This document shows positions 1-12,368 of a stretch of DNA of 64,000 nucleotides, in pieces (position 1 is the first letter of the stretch; each line of letters opens with the position of its first letter). Source of the stretch: Chiua virens (lineage: Eukaryota > Basidiomycota > Agaricomycetes > Boletales > Boletaceae); contig JAHNUO010000002.1 in assembly GCA_019787685.1 (NCBI GenBank), positions 1,178,001-1,242,000 on the forward strand. The letters are read 5' to 3'. The notes below the pieces were generated by a model. It saw only the letters and a list, made by a program, of their open reading frames with translations. It did not search any database and was not told where the DNA came from. The position numbers and the translations under genes were made by a program.

Positions 1-3000
1 GGAGCTTCTTGAAGCTCTACGAGAAGGTTACATAGTTGGTCCCAGGCACGCCGGGCACCCATCGTTACCGAATCATCCTCATTGTTGGGCTTGACGTAGC
101 TGAGTAACTCTTTTCCAATCTTGTCTGCATGCTTATCGAGGAAACGATGCAGCACGATAGTGTCCGTGTCGTCTGCAGTGGTTCCCAGCCATTCACCCCC
201 AACCTCGTCAGCAGCCGTGGCAGAGTATTTCTGCACACACAAGGATAAGGGTGATCTCGCTTATCATAAGTTTGTTGGAATCGCTCACATTAACTTCGCT
301 GAGGAATCGGGTGACGTTGGTGATGTTTGCTTTCAAAAACTCGTTCAAGCAAACCATATGAGCCTCCTTCGCAAAGAAAATGTTGTTGGCCAAATTCTGC
401 ATGACTTTGGCGATGATCATGAGTCCTCGACGGATAACCGCGTCATCTTTGGGAACTTCTACGTCTACCACTTCGGGAGCAACAATGGCAGGAGAAATAA
501 AACTAGAGGGAATGTTGTAGATGGTCTGGTGTCGTGACGTAGGAAGTAGATTGACTTACCGAAGAAATATGAAAGCACCAAGGGCAGCAAATTTCGATTC
601 GGGCCAGACTTGATAACTGTCGAGCGTGAGGTGACATGACGTTGGATGGATACGAACTCTTACACTGCTTTCGCTAAGTGAGCGCACACTTCCCGAAACA
701 TCCTTCAGAGGGAGGGAATGAGCGAACAATTTCAGACAATCGCGAAAACACTTACGGTGGGAGGGCAGGCACCGAGGAACCGATGATCTCAAGGAAGGAA
801 GATGCAATGAACTCAACGTCTCGTTGATTTTGTTCCAACTTGTGTTTGGGAGTTTTGGCTGGATCAAGATCATAAGCATGACCAGAAGGCATTGATGTCA
901 TGGTCTTGATCAAAGGCAGAATAAGACTACGGAGATAGTTATAGCCGTGTATCCTGGCAAAAGCGGACAAGAATCTTGTACAGGTCGAGTTGCTTCGGAA
1001 CAAGTCCGCATCGCTGGCTATACATGATGTTGGTTTACGCAAGTCCGGAGAAGCGAGACATTACCAGTATGTGCTATTTCTCGATCTATCATTGTCTTGA
1101 GTAGCGCTACCAGCGAAGCACGGGTGTCGAAGATATTCATGAGCACCGAGATCATTATGTCAACCTCATTGGCGGGGCAACATTCACATATCACCATAGC
1201 AAGGACCATCTACACGCTGTTAAGCATGATGAATTTGGCGACACAAAGATAACGCCTACATCAGAGCCTTTGACGAGCTAGAAAGAAAATGTCAAGTCGA
1301 GGTTGGGCACCATAATCAAGGACCATACCTCCCGAAGCTGATTCCGACGAGCTTGTAATTCTGGATTACGCTGAGGCTCGAATTTTGTGCCCTTACCCAG
1401 TACACGAGCAAAGACGTGAACGAATATCGTTCGCTTTCTGAGATCTGAATCATAAGCCAGGGCGATACAATGCTTTAGGCCGTTCTCAGAGTTGGCTATC
1501 ACAAGGTGTGAGAGTCCGGTGATGACCAGTTCTCGCACGTCCGCTTCTCTCTGAGATGTCATTGTTTTCTGAATGATGGTTAATTGAATATAAAAAATTA
1601 AGACACGGTGTCACCTTTTGCACAGAAGGAATGTCTGAGGTTGAGTCGGAAGCCTAGAAGTATAATGAAGATATGACTCGAACGACGAATACGAACGTAC
1701 AGGTTGTTCCGACTGGCATATATCAAGCGCTCTGAGAAGCACGTGAGAGTATCTGATAAACAAACGCGAAACCGCATGGCCTAAATCGTCACCATCATGG
1801 GGTACACTGGTGTCGATGGATTGTAACTTGAGACGATCAAGAAGCCGGACGGCCGTCCTCAAGACAAACCTATTGATGTCGTACTGTAGTTGAATGGCAT
1901 CGGCTTCCACATTCTGAATCGGAATCGCGTCAAGTACAGTCTTGATAAGATGACCGAACTCACCAGAAGCGGATCTTGGAACCATTCCATGATCGTGTCC
2001 AAAATTCGGTTTCGCGACAGATCATCCTTACGAAGTGTCAACGCATCTGTGCGCTCACAGACACTGCAAACTAAACTACAAAACTTGATGCGAATACGGT
2101 ATGAACCCAGATCATTGAATCTGGAAATGAATCCGACAAGGACATGAAGTAATGACCCGAGATCAATGCTCAGGGCTTCGTCAGGTGACATCTGTGCATT
2201 GTCGACGAGAGACTTCAATACCGATATGAGCTTCACAAACAATCAGTTTCGAGCGACAAACCTGAAACAAAAAATTGGGGGCTAACTTGCTCAAGAAATA
2301 GACCGTATTCATCTTTAAATTCTGAACCAGCATGTTCGGTGATGTTTCGGGTGATTCTGGTGGAAAACCGCTTAGGCTGAGCAGCAACAAAGCCAAGATG
2401 ACTGACTCGTCAAGGTGCTTGAACAATCTCGCAAAGAGGCGAGGGCTAAGTTCGGAACCCAGTGCTTCCCTAGCTACATCGCGCACACGGATAGTATCGT
2501 CGACAAGTGCGGCGGTCAGGAATTCGATGAAAATGTTGACGAGTTCTCCCGGGTCTCTGAGAACTCGCATCTCATCGGGAAGGAACTCTGGCGGGATGAC
2601 GGCGGTTAATGCACCAGGTTCATGCTCATCCTGAACGGTGGCGCCACCAAAGGCAGCGAGAAAGAGTGTAAGATTCCGCCACTGAAAGAATTTCTCCTGC
2701 GTTGGACATTAGTATCGGCAATGTCGAAGCAAAACAACGCTCCGCACTTCAAGCAATAGATTCTGTTCTTGTTTGCTCAAGTATATCTCGTCGAAAGCTG
2801 CAATAGAAGCGAGAGGGTTTGGAACCACAAATTCCGAAAGCGCACTCCATCTCCAGAAGCACTCTTCCCACACAGCAATGTTGATTGGGGAAGTGTACGC
2901 CACTAAGCGCAGTAGCTTCCTCACGCGTTTCTGTTCTCGAACGCGACCTTTCCTGATGTTGAGTCCTCGCTGCTTCACGATGGAACGTAAACTTACCGAC

Positions 3001-6000
3001 GATTATAACACTTGGATCACCCAACTGCTCATAAATTGGATTTCGCTTTGACCGTTCTTCCTCCGTCAGGCCCATGTTTACTGGGGCGTCAGGATGACGT
3101 TCAGCTTGTGCGATTAAGCGCAGACCCTGTGCAGCGAGCTGCGAGACCTCACTGTTCACGGAGGTAAGTGAGACGAGGAAGGATATTTCACTCAAAGCAA
3201 AGGCTGGAACACGATCAGGATTAAACTGTAGTCGTTTTGCATGATCACCCTATAGCTTGTGTGAGCGATCCATATTCAGGTCGATTTATGAGAATACCTG
3301 GCTTTTCCTGTGATATGTCTCCATAACTTGATGGCATACAGACATCCAAAGCCTTTGGCTATCGGGTTCAAGTCTGGTCATAAGTAGCTTCTTTGACTGA
3401 CACAAAAGTGCGGTAGCCCTATTGGTAGATGAAGCTTGTAGGGTGGTGGAGACGTGACACGCTACTTACAGACTTTGTTTTAACCGGTCCTCGAAGTAAG
3501 CGTAATCGGGATCCTCGGGGGGCATGCGGAAAAACATATCCACAAGGCATTGGAAGGTCGTCGCCGCAGAGATCTTGACCGAGGTATCCGCTTCAGAATC
3601 CCAGATTCGCGTAAAGTTGATGCTCCACTGTAGCGAGTCCTCCTGATCTACGGGAAGCATCGAGTAACTTGGATCAGCGCGCCAAAGTGCCAAAATTGCC
3701 AGAAGCAAAAGATCCTTATCCGTCAGAGTCTCTGACGTGAAACGTTTAGCTTTGGGCCGCGTCGCTGCTCTTCTGACATTGCCATTCACATCGACTTCGT
3801 TGCGACGTATTGAAGCGGCCTAATAAATACGTGAGCAGTGACGATACGAAGTTGAATTGATGGTACCTCGTAGATTCTTCTGGACCTCGAAGCAATGATT
3901 CGTCGCAGACTCTCCATTGAAGGTTGCCACGGAAGCCGGGCCGCCTAAAATTTTAATGAAAGTCGATCCGCATAAAATCCCCATAGAAAAATACCTCTGA
4001 TGCAAGAATTGATGCAGCCTTGATAGCAGAGATCTTGACAGCGTCCGCCCGTTCAGGTTCCAAACATGTTGTGAAAAGTCGAAGCGACTCGTCTTCTGGG
4101 AGGAAACGGAATACTGCGACCAGTGCTTCGGCGTACGTCCCGATGTCAATCTCATCAAATGAATCCCAGAACGGCTTTTGTTTCACTCCAGCTAGTATAG
4201 CCATCTGATAGGTTAATGAGTCTCGTGTACACTATGCTTCCGTGGCGCCTACGTACCTTGATCTCATGTGCGATATCCGTAGCGAGGTGTCTCAGTGGTA
4301 ACTCACCATCGGGCGAAATTCTGAAACCCGCGCGACACATATCAATAGCACAGACAAAGGCCACATCCGACAACTTTGAATGCGTGTTCACGTGACGGAC
4401 AAGGTCTTCCACAAAACGAACATCTTGCTGTGCTGACTGAGCAAGTAATGTAGAACTCCATAAACGAAGATACTTACTTTTCGATGGGAAGAAGACTTCT
4501 GAAGTTGCATGAAGTTTACAGTGCGAGAATGGGTATCGATTTGATAATCGTTACTCAATCGATCGGTCCACAATGAAGAAAGGATGGTCAGGGTAGGCCA
4601 CAAAGCTCGTTCTCGACCAGGTTCATTGGCTAAGTAAAGGAGGTCGAAGACGCGTTCGGCCGAGCCTTCGAGTTTTCCCCGCGTTCGGACAGCTTCGTTG
4701 TATTCGTGAGGATAAAGTTCGACCCAGTTCCACAAAGCCATACGAAGGGGGATCGCTACCGCAGCCTGTGCCTGCTTTTTCATGTTGACGAGAAGAGACG
4801 ATAGCTCGTGGAGAACCTGGACAAGACGCGACCTGTCCATGGCACTGTGAGTCATGAGCAACAAATCAACCGTGTCCGGGTTGTCCTCGGCTGTGTTCGC
4901 GAGATAGTGAATCTTCGTGCGTATGCGATGGAAGACGACCATCCAATTCGAAGCAGACAAATAATACACAATACGCCCAGCGAACTTGCTAATGAGAATG
5001 TTGAGGGCCATCGATGACTTGACAAGGGCCATGTGAGTGCGTTCGAAATGAAATGCGCGGCTGAACTGGCCCTGGCCAGATGCGGCGCCGGAAGATTGAA
5101 AAGAAGTAGCGGATGGCCTGAACCTGAGGAGAGGCTTTGAAGTTTGTGAGATGTGAGGTGGCAAAGGTGGGCCGTCATGTGTATAGTCGTCCAGGGTTGG
5201 GATAGGTATATCAACGGACTCAAAATCGTGAATGGAGGCGTCAGGAGTAAGGTTGGAGGATGACATTAAACGACTCTCTGGAGAAGCTGTTTGTCGAAGA
5301 TAGAGTACCATGACACTTAAGATATAGCGTGCACAATTGTCGTCGAGCGGATCTATCTCTACCCAAGGAAGAGGCGGCGTTGAAGAAGAGAATTCTGAGG
5401 ACGATTTGTGGGCGCTCCTGGGGTGCCATGTGCTGGATGAAGCAGTAAAAGTGTTGATACTTTCGGGTGTCTGTCCGGTGAATGAGCTTGAGCTTGGTTT
5501 GCTCATTCGTGAGCCGGATCGAGGTTGCTCATCCTGACGAGAGCTCCATCTGGAAGACATGGACACGGACAAGATCTTGAGAATAAATAGTTGAGATTGG
5601 AGAGCTTCTGTAGTCATGGCTCCAGTGGAGTCGATTTGCTATTGCAGCGCGTAAAATGAGGAACAAGTAGGAATTTGGAGAGGAAGAACTGCGGCTGACC
5701 TTTGCGAGCCGTTCGAGGAGCTCGCTAAGAGACCATGCAATGATATCGAGAGAATCATTGGCAAGCTCGACAAGAGCATCGACTGCACCTTGGGTTGCTG
5801 GATCGCCCTCGACCACGTCCAAGGCAAGGCCGGAATTGACGGGTAGCTAAAGGAGAGGAGCTGCCAGGAGATACAAAACACGTGGAGAAGAAGACGGACC
5901 TTGTTCTTTATTCTGTTGATGAGTGCCTGCACGTTTTTCTGTTGAGGGGTTGCTGAAGCCGCTGAATAGGCGATGGACGGGGGTTGGGTGAGGCCATTTC

Positions 6001-6133
6001 CGAGACCATGATGGGAATCGTTGCTTTTGTGGGTTCTGGATGAAGATTGTGCTGATACAGGGTGTCCGGCTGATGCAGACGCTCTGCGGATTGGCATGGC
6101 TGCAGAGTGCTGACGACCAGAGGACGAGGGCAT
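1..6133 (-). CDS. Neurofibromin/IRA-type Ras GTPase-activating protein (3' end outside window)
   Basis: The family stimulates GTP hydrolysis by Ras and so damps Ras-cAMP signalling at membranes. Many short exons read right to left. The N-terminal exon has a Ser-rich leader, then QALINRIKNK spliced to LPVNSGLALDVV. A long all-helical middle (about 5.6-1.3 kb) follows. The catalytic Ras-GAP domain lies at about 1.2-0.2 kb: the arginine-finger loop LFRSNS is at about 986-1003. The FLRFISPA signature is split by an intron at about 503-560 and is followed by LANNIFFAKEAHM at about 0.4 kb. The frame stays open to base 1, so the post-GAP C-terminus is missing. The start is uncertain: ATG at 6133 is the first in frame, but the frame is open back to a possible splice acceptor near 6175, so a further 5' exon is likely. 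Family identity is firm; exon borders are approximate. Confidence 0.88.
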
Positions 6134-7179
6134 GTAAGTTGCGGGATACACTTGTCCGTGCGAGAATCCGAAACTTGGAGACTGGGCGTCAGTTGCTTAT
6201 GTAATATCATCACCGAGGCTCAACTAATAAAAGTGTCTGACACGACTACGTCTGAAGCTGATTTATAGCGGTGAATGCAACTTGGGGCAGCTTAGAAGAC
6301 TGCACTGAACTTTTTCTCGAGATAAGCTGTTTGACAATGGGTGTCAGAGAGTGGGGGAGCATCACACAGCCACGGTGGGATCCATATGGACCCACAAAAG
6401 GCAAGCACTCCAGATCAAAGCTTGGACCCGGGTAGATAGGTGCGTAGATCTCAGACCGGACAGCAACGGCTGTTTTGTTCGCCATTCCGGGCGAAAGGTG
6501 GTACGTGTCTTTGACTATTGTACCCTGTATCGACATGACTCCGTGAATGATCTAGTCATCGCAGTGTCAGCGCCGCACCCGTTGCATGGTCGACTCTGCC
6601 GATGCCAGCCAGCACCCGGGCATGCTGGGTCCATTGAGGAACATACAACTTGTCAGACAACAGTCTGTGGTTTTTCCCAACTCCGACGCACGCAGAACTC
6701 TCCGCGAGGGACGTATATTGTCTCTCAGTGATCGATTATTTTTCGTTTCAGGCCTCCTCTTCTCGCACTCTCTACCAAAGCAACTCTCTCTATCTTAACC
6801 CCCGACTAAACACGCATATCGCTCCCATCTTGCTTGCATCGCATCGCATTGCTGTCGCCATTTCCTGGTTTTTTCCTCTTCTTCAGATTCGCTTTCGTGC
6901 AACTAGTTACTCGTTTGTTCTTTTGTCGTCTCCTTGATTCTGGAAGAACTGCCTCCAACTCTTTGAATTTATTTTTTCCTCGCTCATGTCTCGCCCCGAC
7001 CCCCATGATCTTTCTTATCCGCCTGGTCTCGCAAATCCTCGTTCCCCCACGGACATCGACCAGATCATTCTTCCTGGGCATCCGGCTTCCACATCTTCCA
7101 GCCACAAAGTGCCGCTAGATCGTCGCTTCTCGCACACCTTTCTGTATATCCGGCCACCTCGGCAACTTCCCGCTACGGA
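6134..7179. other. Divergent intergenic region between the Ras-GAP and the NGR1-like gene
   Basis: This stretch probably holds the promoters and leaders of two divergent genes. The right part (about 6730-7000) is strongly C+T-rich on the plus strand, as is common for fungal promoters and 5' leaders. A plus-strand reading frame from ATG at 6986 is open but lies one frame off the gene that follows. It could be a spliced first exon or a leader. A minus-strand frame at 6246-6536 is open but I could not join it to the Ras-GAP by a convincing splice. Confidence 0.4.
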
Positions 7180-9338
7180 ATGCACATACAGGACAAGGAA
7201 TTCAACTCTCCCCCTGCCCAGGTCGACGGTTGGTCCGCCTTATCCAACAGGCACACGCCTTCTTTCTCGACTCCCAATCTCTCTTCCTCCAACCACCACC
7301 ATTCCCCTTCCGTGCTCACTCCTCCCGCCATCCTCCCTGCCAGCTCTTCCTGTCACAGTCCTCCTTCAGAGGTAGAGCAGCGTGATCCCCTGCTTCAACG
7401 CTCATCTGTTCACACCCCTCGCGACCACCAGTCCGTGGTTTCAGGTACACCTTCCCCGCCCGGAAACCCTAGCTCTGTTTTACTCCTTTCCACCCTCTGG
7501 TGGAGTGACCTCGAACCCTGGATGGACGAAGAATACGCAAACCAAGTTTGTACATTGATGGGTTGGGACCCCGTCAGCATTAGGGTACCCAACGGTCCCT
7601 CCGACGCTTCCAGTCAGCCAACCAACAACCCGGGATACTGCTTCTTGACCTTCCCATCTCCTTCCGTCGCCGCATCGGTACTTGGCCAAGTCAATGGCAA
7701 CGGTGGCGTACCGCCCGTCACAATGCCCAACTCGAATAAACCCTTTGCACTCAATTGGGCAACCTCGATTCCTAGCACCATGACATCTACTCTTTCTTCT
7801 CCTGGTGGTGTCGTATCGCCTGTACAACAACAATACCCGAAGGAGTATAGTATTTTTGTCGGCGACCTTGCACCTGAAACGTCCAACTCCGACCTGGTTG
7901 CAGTATTTCGGAACCCAGTCCTTGGTTTGAGGAACGATCGCGAACCCAAATTTATCCGTCCTTTCTTGAGTTGTAAGAGTGCGAAGATCATGCTCGATCC
8001 GGTCACTGGTGTATCTAGGGGATACGGTTTCGTCAGGTGAGGGGAAACTTTTACTATGTTTACTTGTCGCTCAAGGTCTCTTTCCTAGGTTTACCGATGA
8101 GGTTGATCAGCAGCGCGCTCTCATTGAGATGCATGGGCTATACTGTCTTTCTCGTCCAAGTGAGTTTCTTTTTCCCTTGATCGCTGATCCTGACTTCTGA
8201 TCGACCGTTCGCAGTGCGCATATCTCCTGCGACGGCAAAATTTAAGCCGCACCAAGTCGCTTTGGATCTTCCATTAGTTCAGTTTCCGGTAAATCCCCGT
8301 ACAACTGATTCAAGAGGGAGCAATTTGACGGTATCGATACCCTTGTCCAACGGTAACCAATTGAGAAGTGTCTCCTCCCCAATAGCCTCCTCGAGAAGCG
8401 CAGGACCCGCTTCGACAACACCGGTCGGATCTTCTGGTTCTGGATCATCACTCACTACAAGTGGCTCGGGATCCGTTCCCTCGCTTGGTTCTGGATCGAG
8501 CACTAGCGTTTCATCTGGTGCACTCACCCCCGCATCTTCGGACGACATGGTTAATTTCCCTCCAAACTTGCTAGCACAAGCCACGCATCAATATGGTTCC
8601 GCGACCAAGGGAAACAACGCTGCCGGTATTTCCTCGATTACCTCGGGTGTTGCGCAAGACTCTCATGATGTTGCATTGCCACGTTACATCATCTCAGAAG
8701 AATCATGGAAGCACCACGCTCAAGCACGCGCTATTCTTGGGAATCTGATCGGACCGAATGGCGAACAACTCACTTCTACCGATCCGTATAACACGACCGT
8801 ATTTGTCGGAGGGTTGTCTCCTCTGATCTCTGAGGAGACTCTGCGAACATTTTTTGTGCCATTTGGAGACATTCATTATGTGGGGGTGTTCCATTCTTGT
8901 TTGTCCCGTCCGCTCATGCGATTTCCCGCAGGTCAAAGTCCCTGTCGGAAAGCACTGCGGGTTCGTACAGTTCGTTCGCAAAGCAGACGCGGAGAGAGCT
9001 ATCGAAAAGATGCAAGGTTTTCCAATCGGTGGAAGCAGAATTCGTTTGAGTTGGGGGAGAAGTCAATGTACACTTTCGTTCCTTGCCTGTCGTCATTCTC
9101 ATTGATGATCCTTTCAGATAAAGCTGCTCAGGCTGCGGCACAGGCGGCACAAGCGGCCGCGTTTCAGACACAGTTTCAGGCACAGTGGCAAGCTCAACTT
9201 CCTTCGGCCCAGGTGTCTTTATCGCCTGAACAAGCCCTTCAGCTCTTACAGAAGCTCGGCGTAAATGGGAACGGTGTTGGTGGTCCAGAAGCACTTCTGA
9301 TTGCCGAGTCCGCCTTTGGAGGGGGCAGCAGCGTCTGA
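7180..9338 (+). CDS. NGR1/NAM8-like RNA-binding protein with three RRMs
   Basis: Relatives (yeast Ngr1/Nam8, TIA-1-like) bind mRNA or pre-mRNA and act in transcript decay or splicing. After a Ser/Pro-rich leader, RRM1 begins at LWWSDLEPWMDEEYA and includes GYCFLTF. RRM2 has SIFVGDLAPE and, across intron 1, GYGFVRFTDE. RRM3 has TVFVGGLSP and, across intron 3, KHCGFVQF. An Ala/Gln-rich segment (AAQAAAQAAQAAAF) follows. The introns are at 8038-8088, about 8160-8214, about 8879-8932 and about 9067-9118, all GT..AG, and joining them keeps every RRM intact. The frame opens upstream of ATG 7180 without another ATG, so an extra 5' exon is possible. In this frame the protein stops at 9336-9338, right after a run of five G; a convincing tail continues in another frame (see the next entry). 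Confidence 0.85.
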
Positions 9339-9903
9339 CGAAAAGATTCGGGCATTTTTGGCGAATCAAACACGCGGCGAGGCTACGAATGTGCACACAT
9401 TGTACGACACTTATACAACGGATCAGCACCACATCAGGTCACAACACCACTCGTCTTTCTCTCCTTTCTCGCCAGATCCTAATGCTTACGCACTCGATGA
9501 TCGCAAAAAGGGCTCAGTTGACTTGGTAACCACAGATTTCTTGTCACAGTCCTTGAACCCTTTCCCTTCCAGATTCGACTCGGGTGTGCTGGATGGAAAT
9601 ATGATTGCTGATCGTTCCATTGGTCCGTTCCGCGTTTCTAACGGCCCTCACCCACTTGGCGCGTACTTCGATGACTCCAGTCGCTCGGCTGAAGCCGGCC
9701 GTTCTGGTTCCCTTCAAGAGTCGGTCTCTCGACCGACCTCTAGCCAGACCTCATCTCATGGACGCTCTAGTCGTCACGATGCCCATGAGGAGCAAGATTC
9801 TATCCATGACCTCAATGGTACACTGGCGAGTCTTGACTTGGACTCCAGGAGTCCGTGGAGAGCCACGGCCCCACCTACTACTGAACGTAACACTTCATGC
9901 TGA
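9326..9903 (+). other. Displaced-frame C-terminal tail of the NGR1-like protein
   Basis: Directly after the G run at 9321-9325 a second frame stays open to TGA at 9901-9903, about 190 codons. It has the Ser/Pro/Asp-rich composition expected of the tail of this protein, including FSPFSPDPNAYALDD near its start and DLNGTLASLDLD near its end. I recall similar short blocks near the C-terminus of basidiomycete relatives, but could not check this. Removing one G from the run would join the RRM frame to this frame without a stop. The cause could be a sequencing or assembly indel, a real frameshift allele, or an unseen intron. I found no GT..AG pair of normal size that makes the join. Confidence 0.6.
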
Positions 9904-10537
9904 ACACTGATACTACTCCACTCGATTCTCTTTCTTCGTTTTTCATTCTTTTCATTTGCCGTGTTCCGTACTACATTTCGCTTTATGATTACTGTTCCTG
10001 TTTCTTTTGATGTGCCAACTTCATCTCCGAATCTATCCTTCCCAACAAGTTCCCTGTTGGTCCCACAAACTAATTATTATCACATCGGATTATCTATTGG
10101 GCTTTGCTCTTGTTACCCCCGATCGCTCTCGACATGCGCACTCGTATATAACGTTTTGTCTTGTCTCTGTCGTCAGCTTATTTCGTTGTTCTTGTTTTGT
10201 GTTCCTTCAGCGCCGCTCGTTCCCCAACGGGCGAAGCAGACGGAAGCAAATAACTTGTCGACTGCATCCTGCCTTCTCAAATGGCGTACTTATTTCTTTT
10301 AAAAAGCACAATCATCATAAGCATAATTGTGTGGTATATGTAAGGTACAAAAGGAAGTAACCGATAACGACGTTCGCTGCGACTATAATTGAGCATTAAA
10401 GTACAACCTAAGCGGTCAGATCGATCAGAAGAAATGGTCGGAAAGAGGCGATCAGTGCTTAGAAAAGAAGTGGAGGAAGAGCATAATGATAGCCTTATTG
10501 GTAGGTGCCAGTGTTCGAGGAAGATAGAACCAGGTGG
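9904..10537. other. Intergenic region between convergent genes
   Basis: T-rich sequence follows the tail frame and is probably the 3' UTR of the NGR1-like transcript. Nothing gene-like is visible on either strand before the stop codon of the stomatin-like gene at 10538. Confidence 0.5.
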
Positions 10538-11931
10538 CTACACGCTTGAAACGCTGTTCAAAAGTGCAACACGACCAGCTGCGCCAAGACCCTCGTTTGC
10601 TTCCTCTCCAAGGAGGACACCCGCCCCAGAAGTACCTTGGTTACCACCTGTCAATTGGCCACCAATGTCACTTTGAAGCTGCATTGGTACAAAGACGACC
10701 TTGCTATTCGCAGACCGAGCCATCTGTTGCAATGCCTCAAGCTGTCGGATCTGCATAGCTGCAGGGGAAGCCAAAATATCGGCAGCTTGACGCATAAGTC
10801 GAGCAGCATCCACCTCTGCACGTGCAGCGATGACTTTGGATTCTCCGATCCGCTTTTGCTGGGCGGCAGAAGAGAGAGATGCCGCGACCTCGGGACTGAA
10901 GATGATGTCTTTGATAAGGATGCCCTCGATAGCGACACCCCATTTGTCGGCAACATCTCCGACAATCTCAGCAATTTCAAAGGCGATCGCTTCACGCTCG
11001 GTGACGACACTTTGTACTGCGCGAGCGCCGACGACATGACGCAAAGTCGTCTGGGCACGCTCGATGAGCGCCTGGCGGAGGTCGCTGATACCAAAAGCGG
11101 CACGATAAGGATTCGTAATCTGGAAATAAATCACGGAGTCACTGTTTCCAGAATTAGGACGGTATTCAGGAAAGAGCCATTACTGTGGGATAGAAAACGT
11201 ACATCTCGACGTTGACATTGTCACGTGTGATGACACTCTGCCTGCCGATGGCACTAATTTGTATCTTGACATCCACAACTCGCAGAGATTCTGTGCAAAC
11301 GTTGACCTGCACGAGGCCGGGATCCACAGACTTGTAAAATTGGCCGAAGCGTGAGACCAAACCCACGGAACCTTGAAATGGTGTATGAGAACAAAATGGG
11401 ACTATGAGTGAAATGACCCTCACCCTGCTGAACGTTACGGAATGGGTTCGGGCACGGGCAACATGGCACAGCGCCAAAGAATCCAACAACAGTGCCAAGG
11501 CCTTGAAGGAAAGAGCCATAGAAACCATGCGTCACCTAGATTGATAGGTATATGTAAGAACAGCGTAGAACGAGAAGGGGGCGGGAGTATACCTCGCCAG
11601 TTCCCAAATCCTGGGAGTAGGACGGCTAGCATACCAATGTCAGGTAAAGGTCTAGCGTTCAATACAATGAGATAGCCTTACCTGCATTTCGCTGCGTTTG
11701 AGGGGCTGCACTTTGATCATGTGAGTCTTCCCACTCGAAACATCAGGACGTTTTGAAGGGGTGTAATCCTCTGTGACTGCAAATGTTGAGGGCTACACTG
11801 TTGGAAAATGAGAGTGTGCATAGTATGTACATACCGTGAGGGGCGTCATGGTCGACGACATTCCCACGTGAGCTGGGGGAGGGAATACGGTCCTTGTGGT
11901 CGATGTGGTCCAGTTCATTGGCATTCGACAT
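10538..11931 (-). CDS. Stomatin-like SPFH/band-7 protein
   Basis: SPFH proteins form ring-shaped oligomers on membranes and organise microdomains. The N-terminal part is polar. A hydrophobic, Cys-rich hairpin segment (GFFGAVPCCPCPNPF) then precedes the SPFH domain: SVGLVSRFGQFYKSVDPG, RVVDVKIQ, SVITRDNVNVE, then across an intron VIYFQITNPYRAAFGISD. The coiled-coil region includes LRQALIERAQTTLR, VTEREAIAFEIAEI and AAQQKRIGESKVIAARAEVD. The last exon is 10538 to about 11118. Start ATG is at 11931. The stretch VTEDYTPSKRPDVSSGK joins exon 1 to VQPLKRSEMQ after one intron. Length and order match fungal stomatin homologues. It is transcribed away from the EVE-domain gene, with 437 bp between the start codons. 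Confidence 0.88.
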
Positions 11932-12368
11932 ATTGAAGCTTGTGGAGACTGATGTTGAAGCCCTGGACGATGTCGCGAGATTATAAGCGACTGGTGGGGA
12001 CCGTCAGCGCTTGACGTGCCTGTGTAAAGTCGGATTCACAGCAATTTAAGCTGAGAAGAACGCTGTCTGTCAGGTTGTTATTTTGGCGCAAGTCCGCAGC
12101 ACGGAGATGCTATTGTGACCGAGGTAGAACGCTCCACAACCCAGTTCCCGCAATGACAATGAGGAGCACACACTATGGATTAAACTGTCCTAAAGGCTAC
12201 CTGTGTCGGTTCAAGAGAGGCAGTTTCGAATCAGAAACCTGACACTTGACGTGAGTACAGTAGTACAGCTTGCCAGCCTGGCAACTGCATCGCAGGCGGA
12301 CTTTTCAAGGGCAAATGACCAGATGACCAGTCTGAGTCCAAAAATTGCGTGCCTGCTTGGTTTCGTCC
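11932..12368. promoter_or_regulatory. Shared divergent promoter region, stomatin-like / EVE-domain genes
   Basis: These 437 bp lie between two start codons facing apart, so both promoters must be here or in the leaders. I see no clear TATA box and no conserved operator. Plus-strand ORF 12203-12415 is a frame shadow over the leader and first exon of the EVE gene. Confidence 0.4.

Noticed and set aside
5337..5537. Plus-strand ORF within the Ras-GAP gene
   Set aside because: Antisense of a Ser-rich exon in the neurofibromin-type gene; no motif of its own.
9318..9338. Programmed ribosomal frameshift in the NGR1-like gene
   Set aside because: A G run alone is not a known +1 signal and no downstream structure was evident; an indel is the simpler cause.
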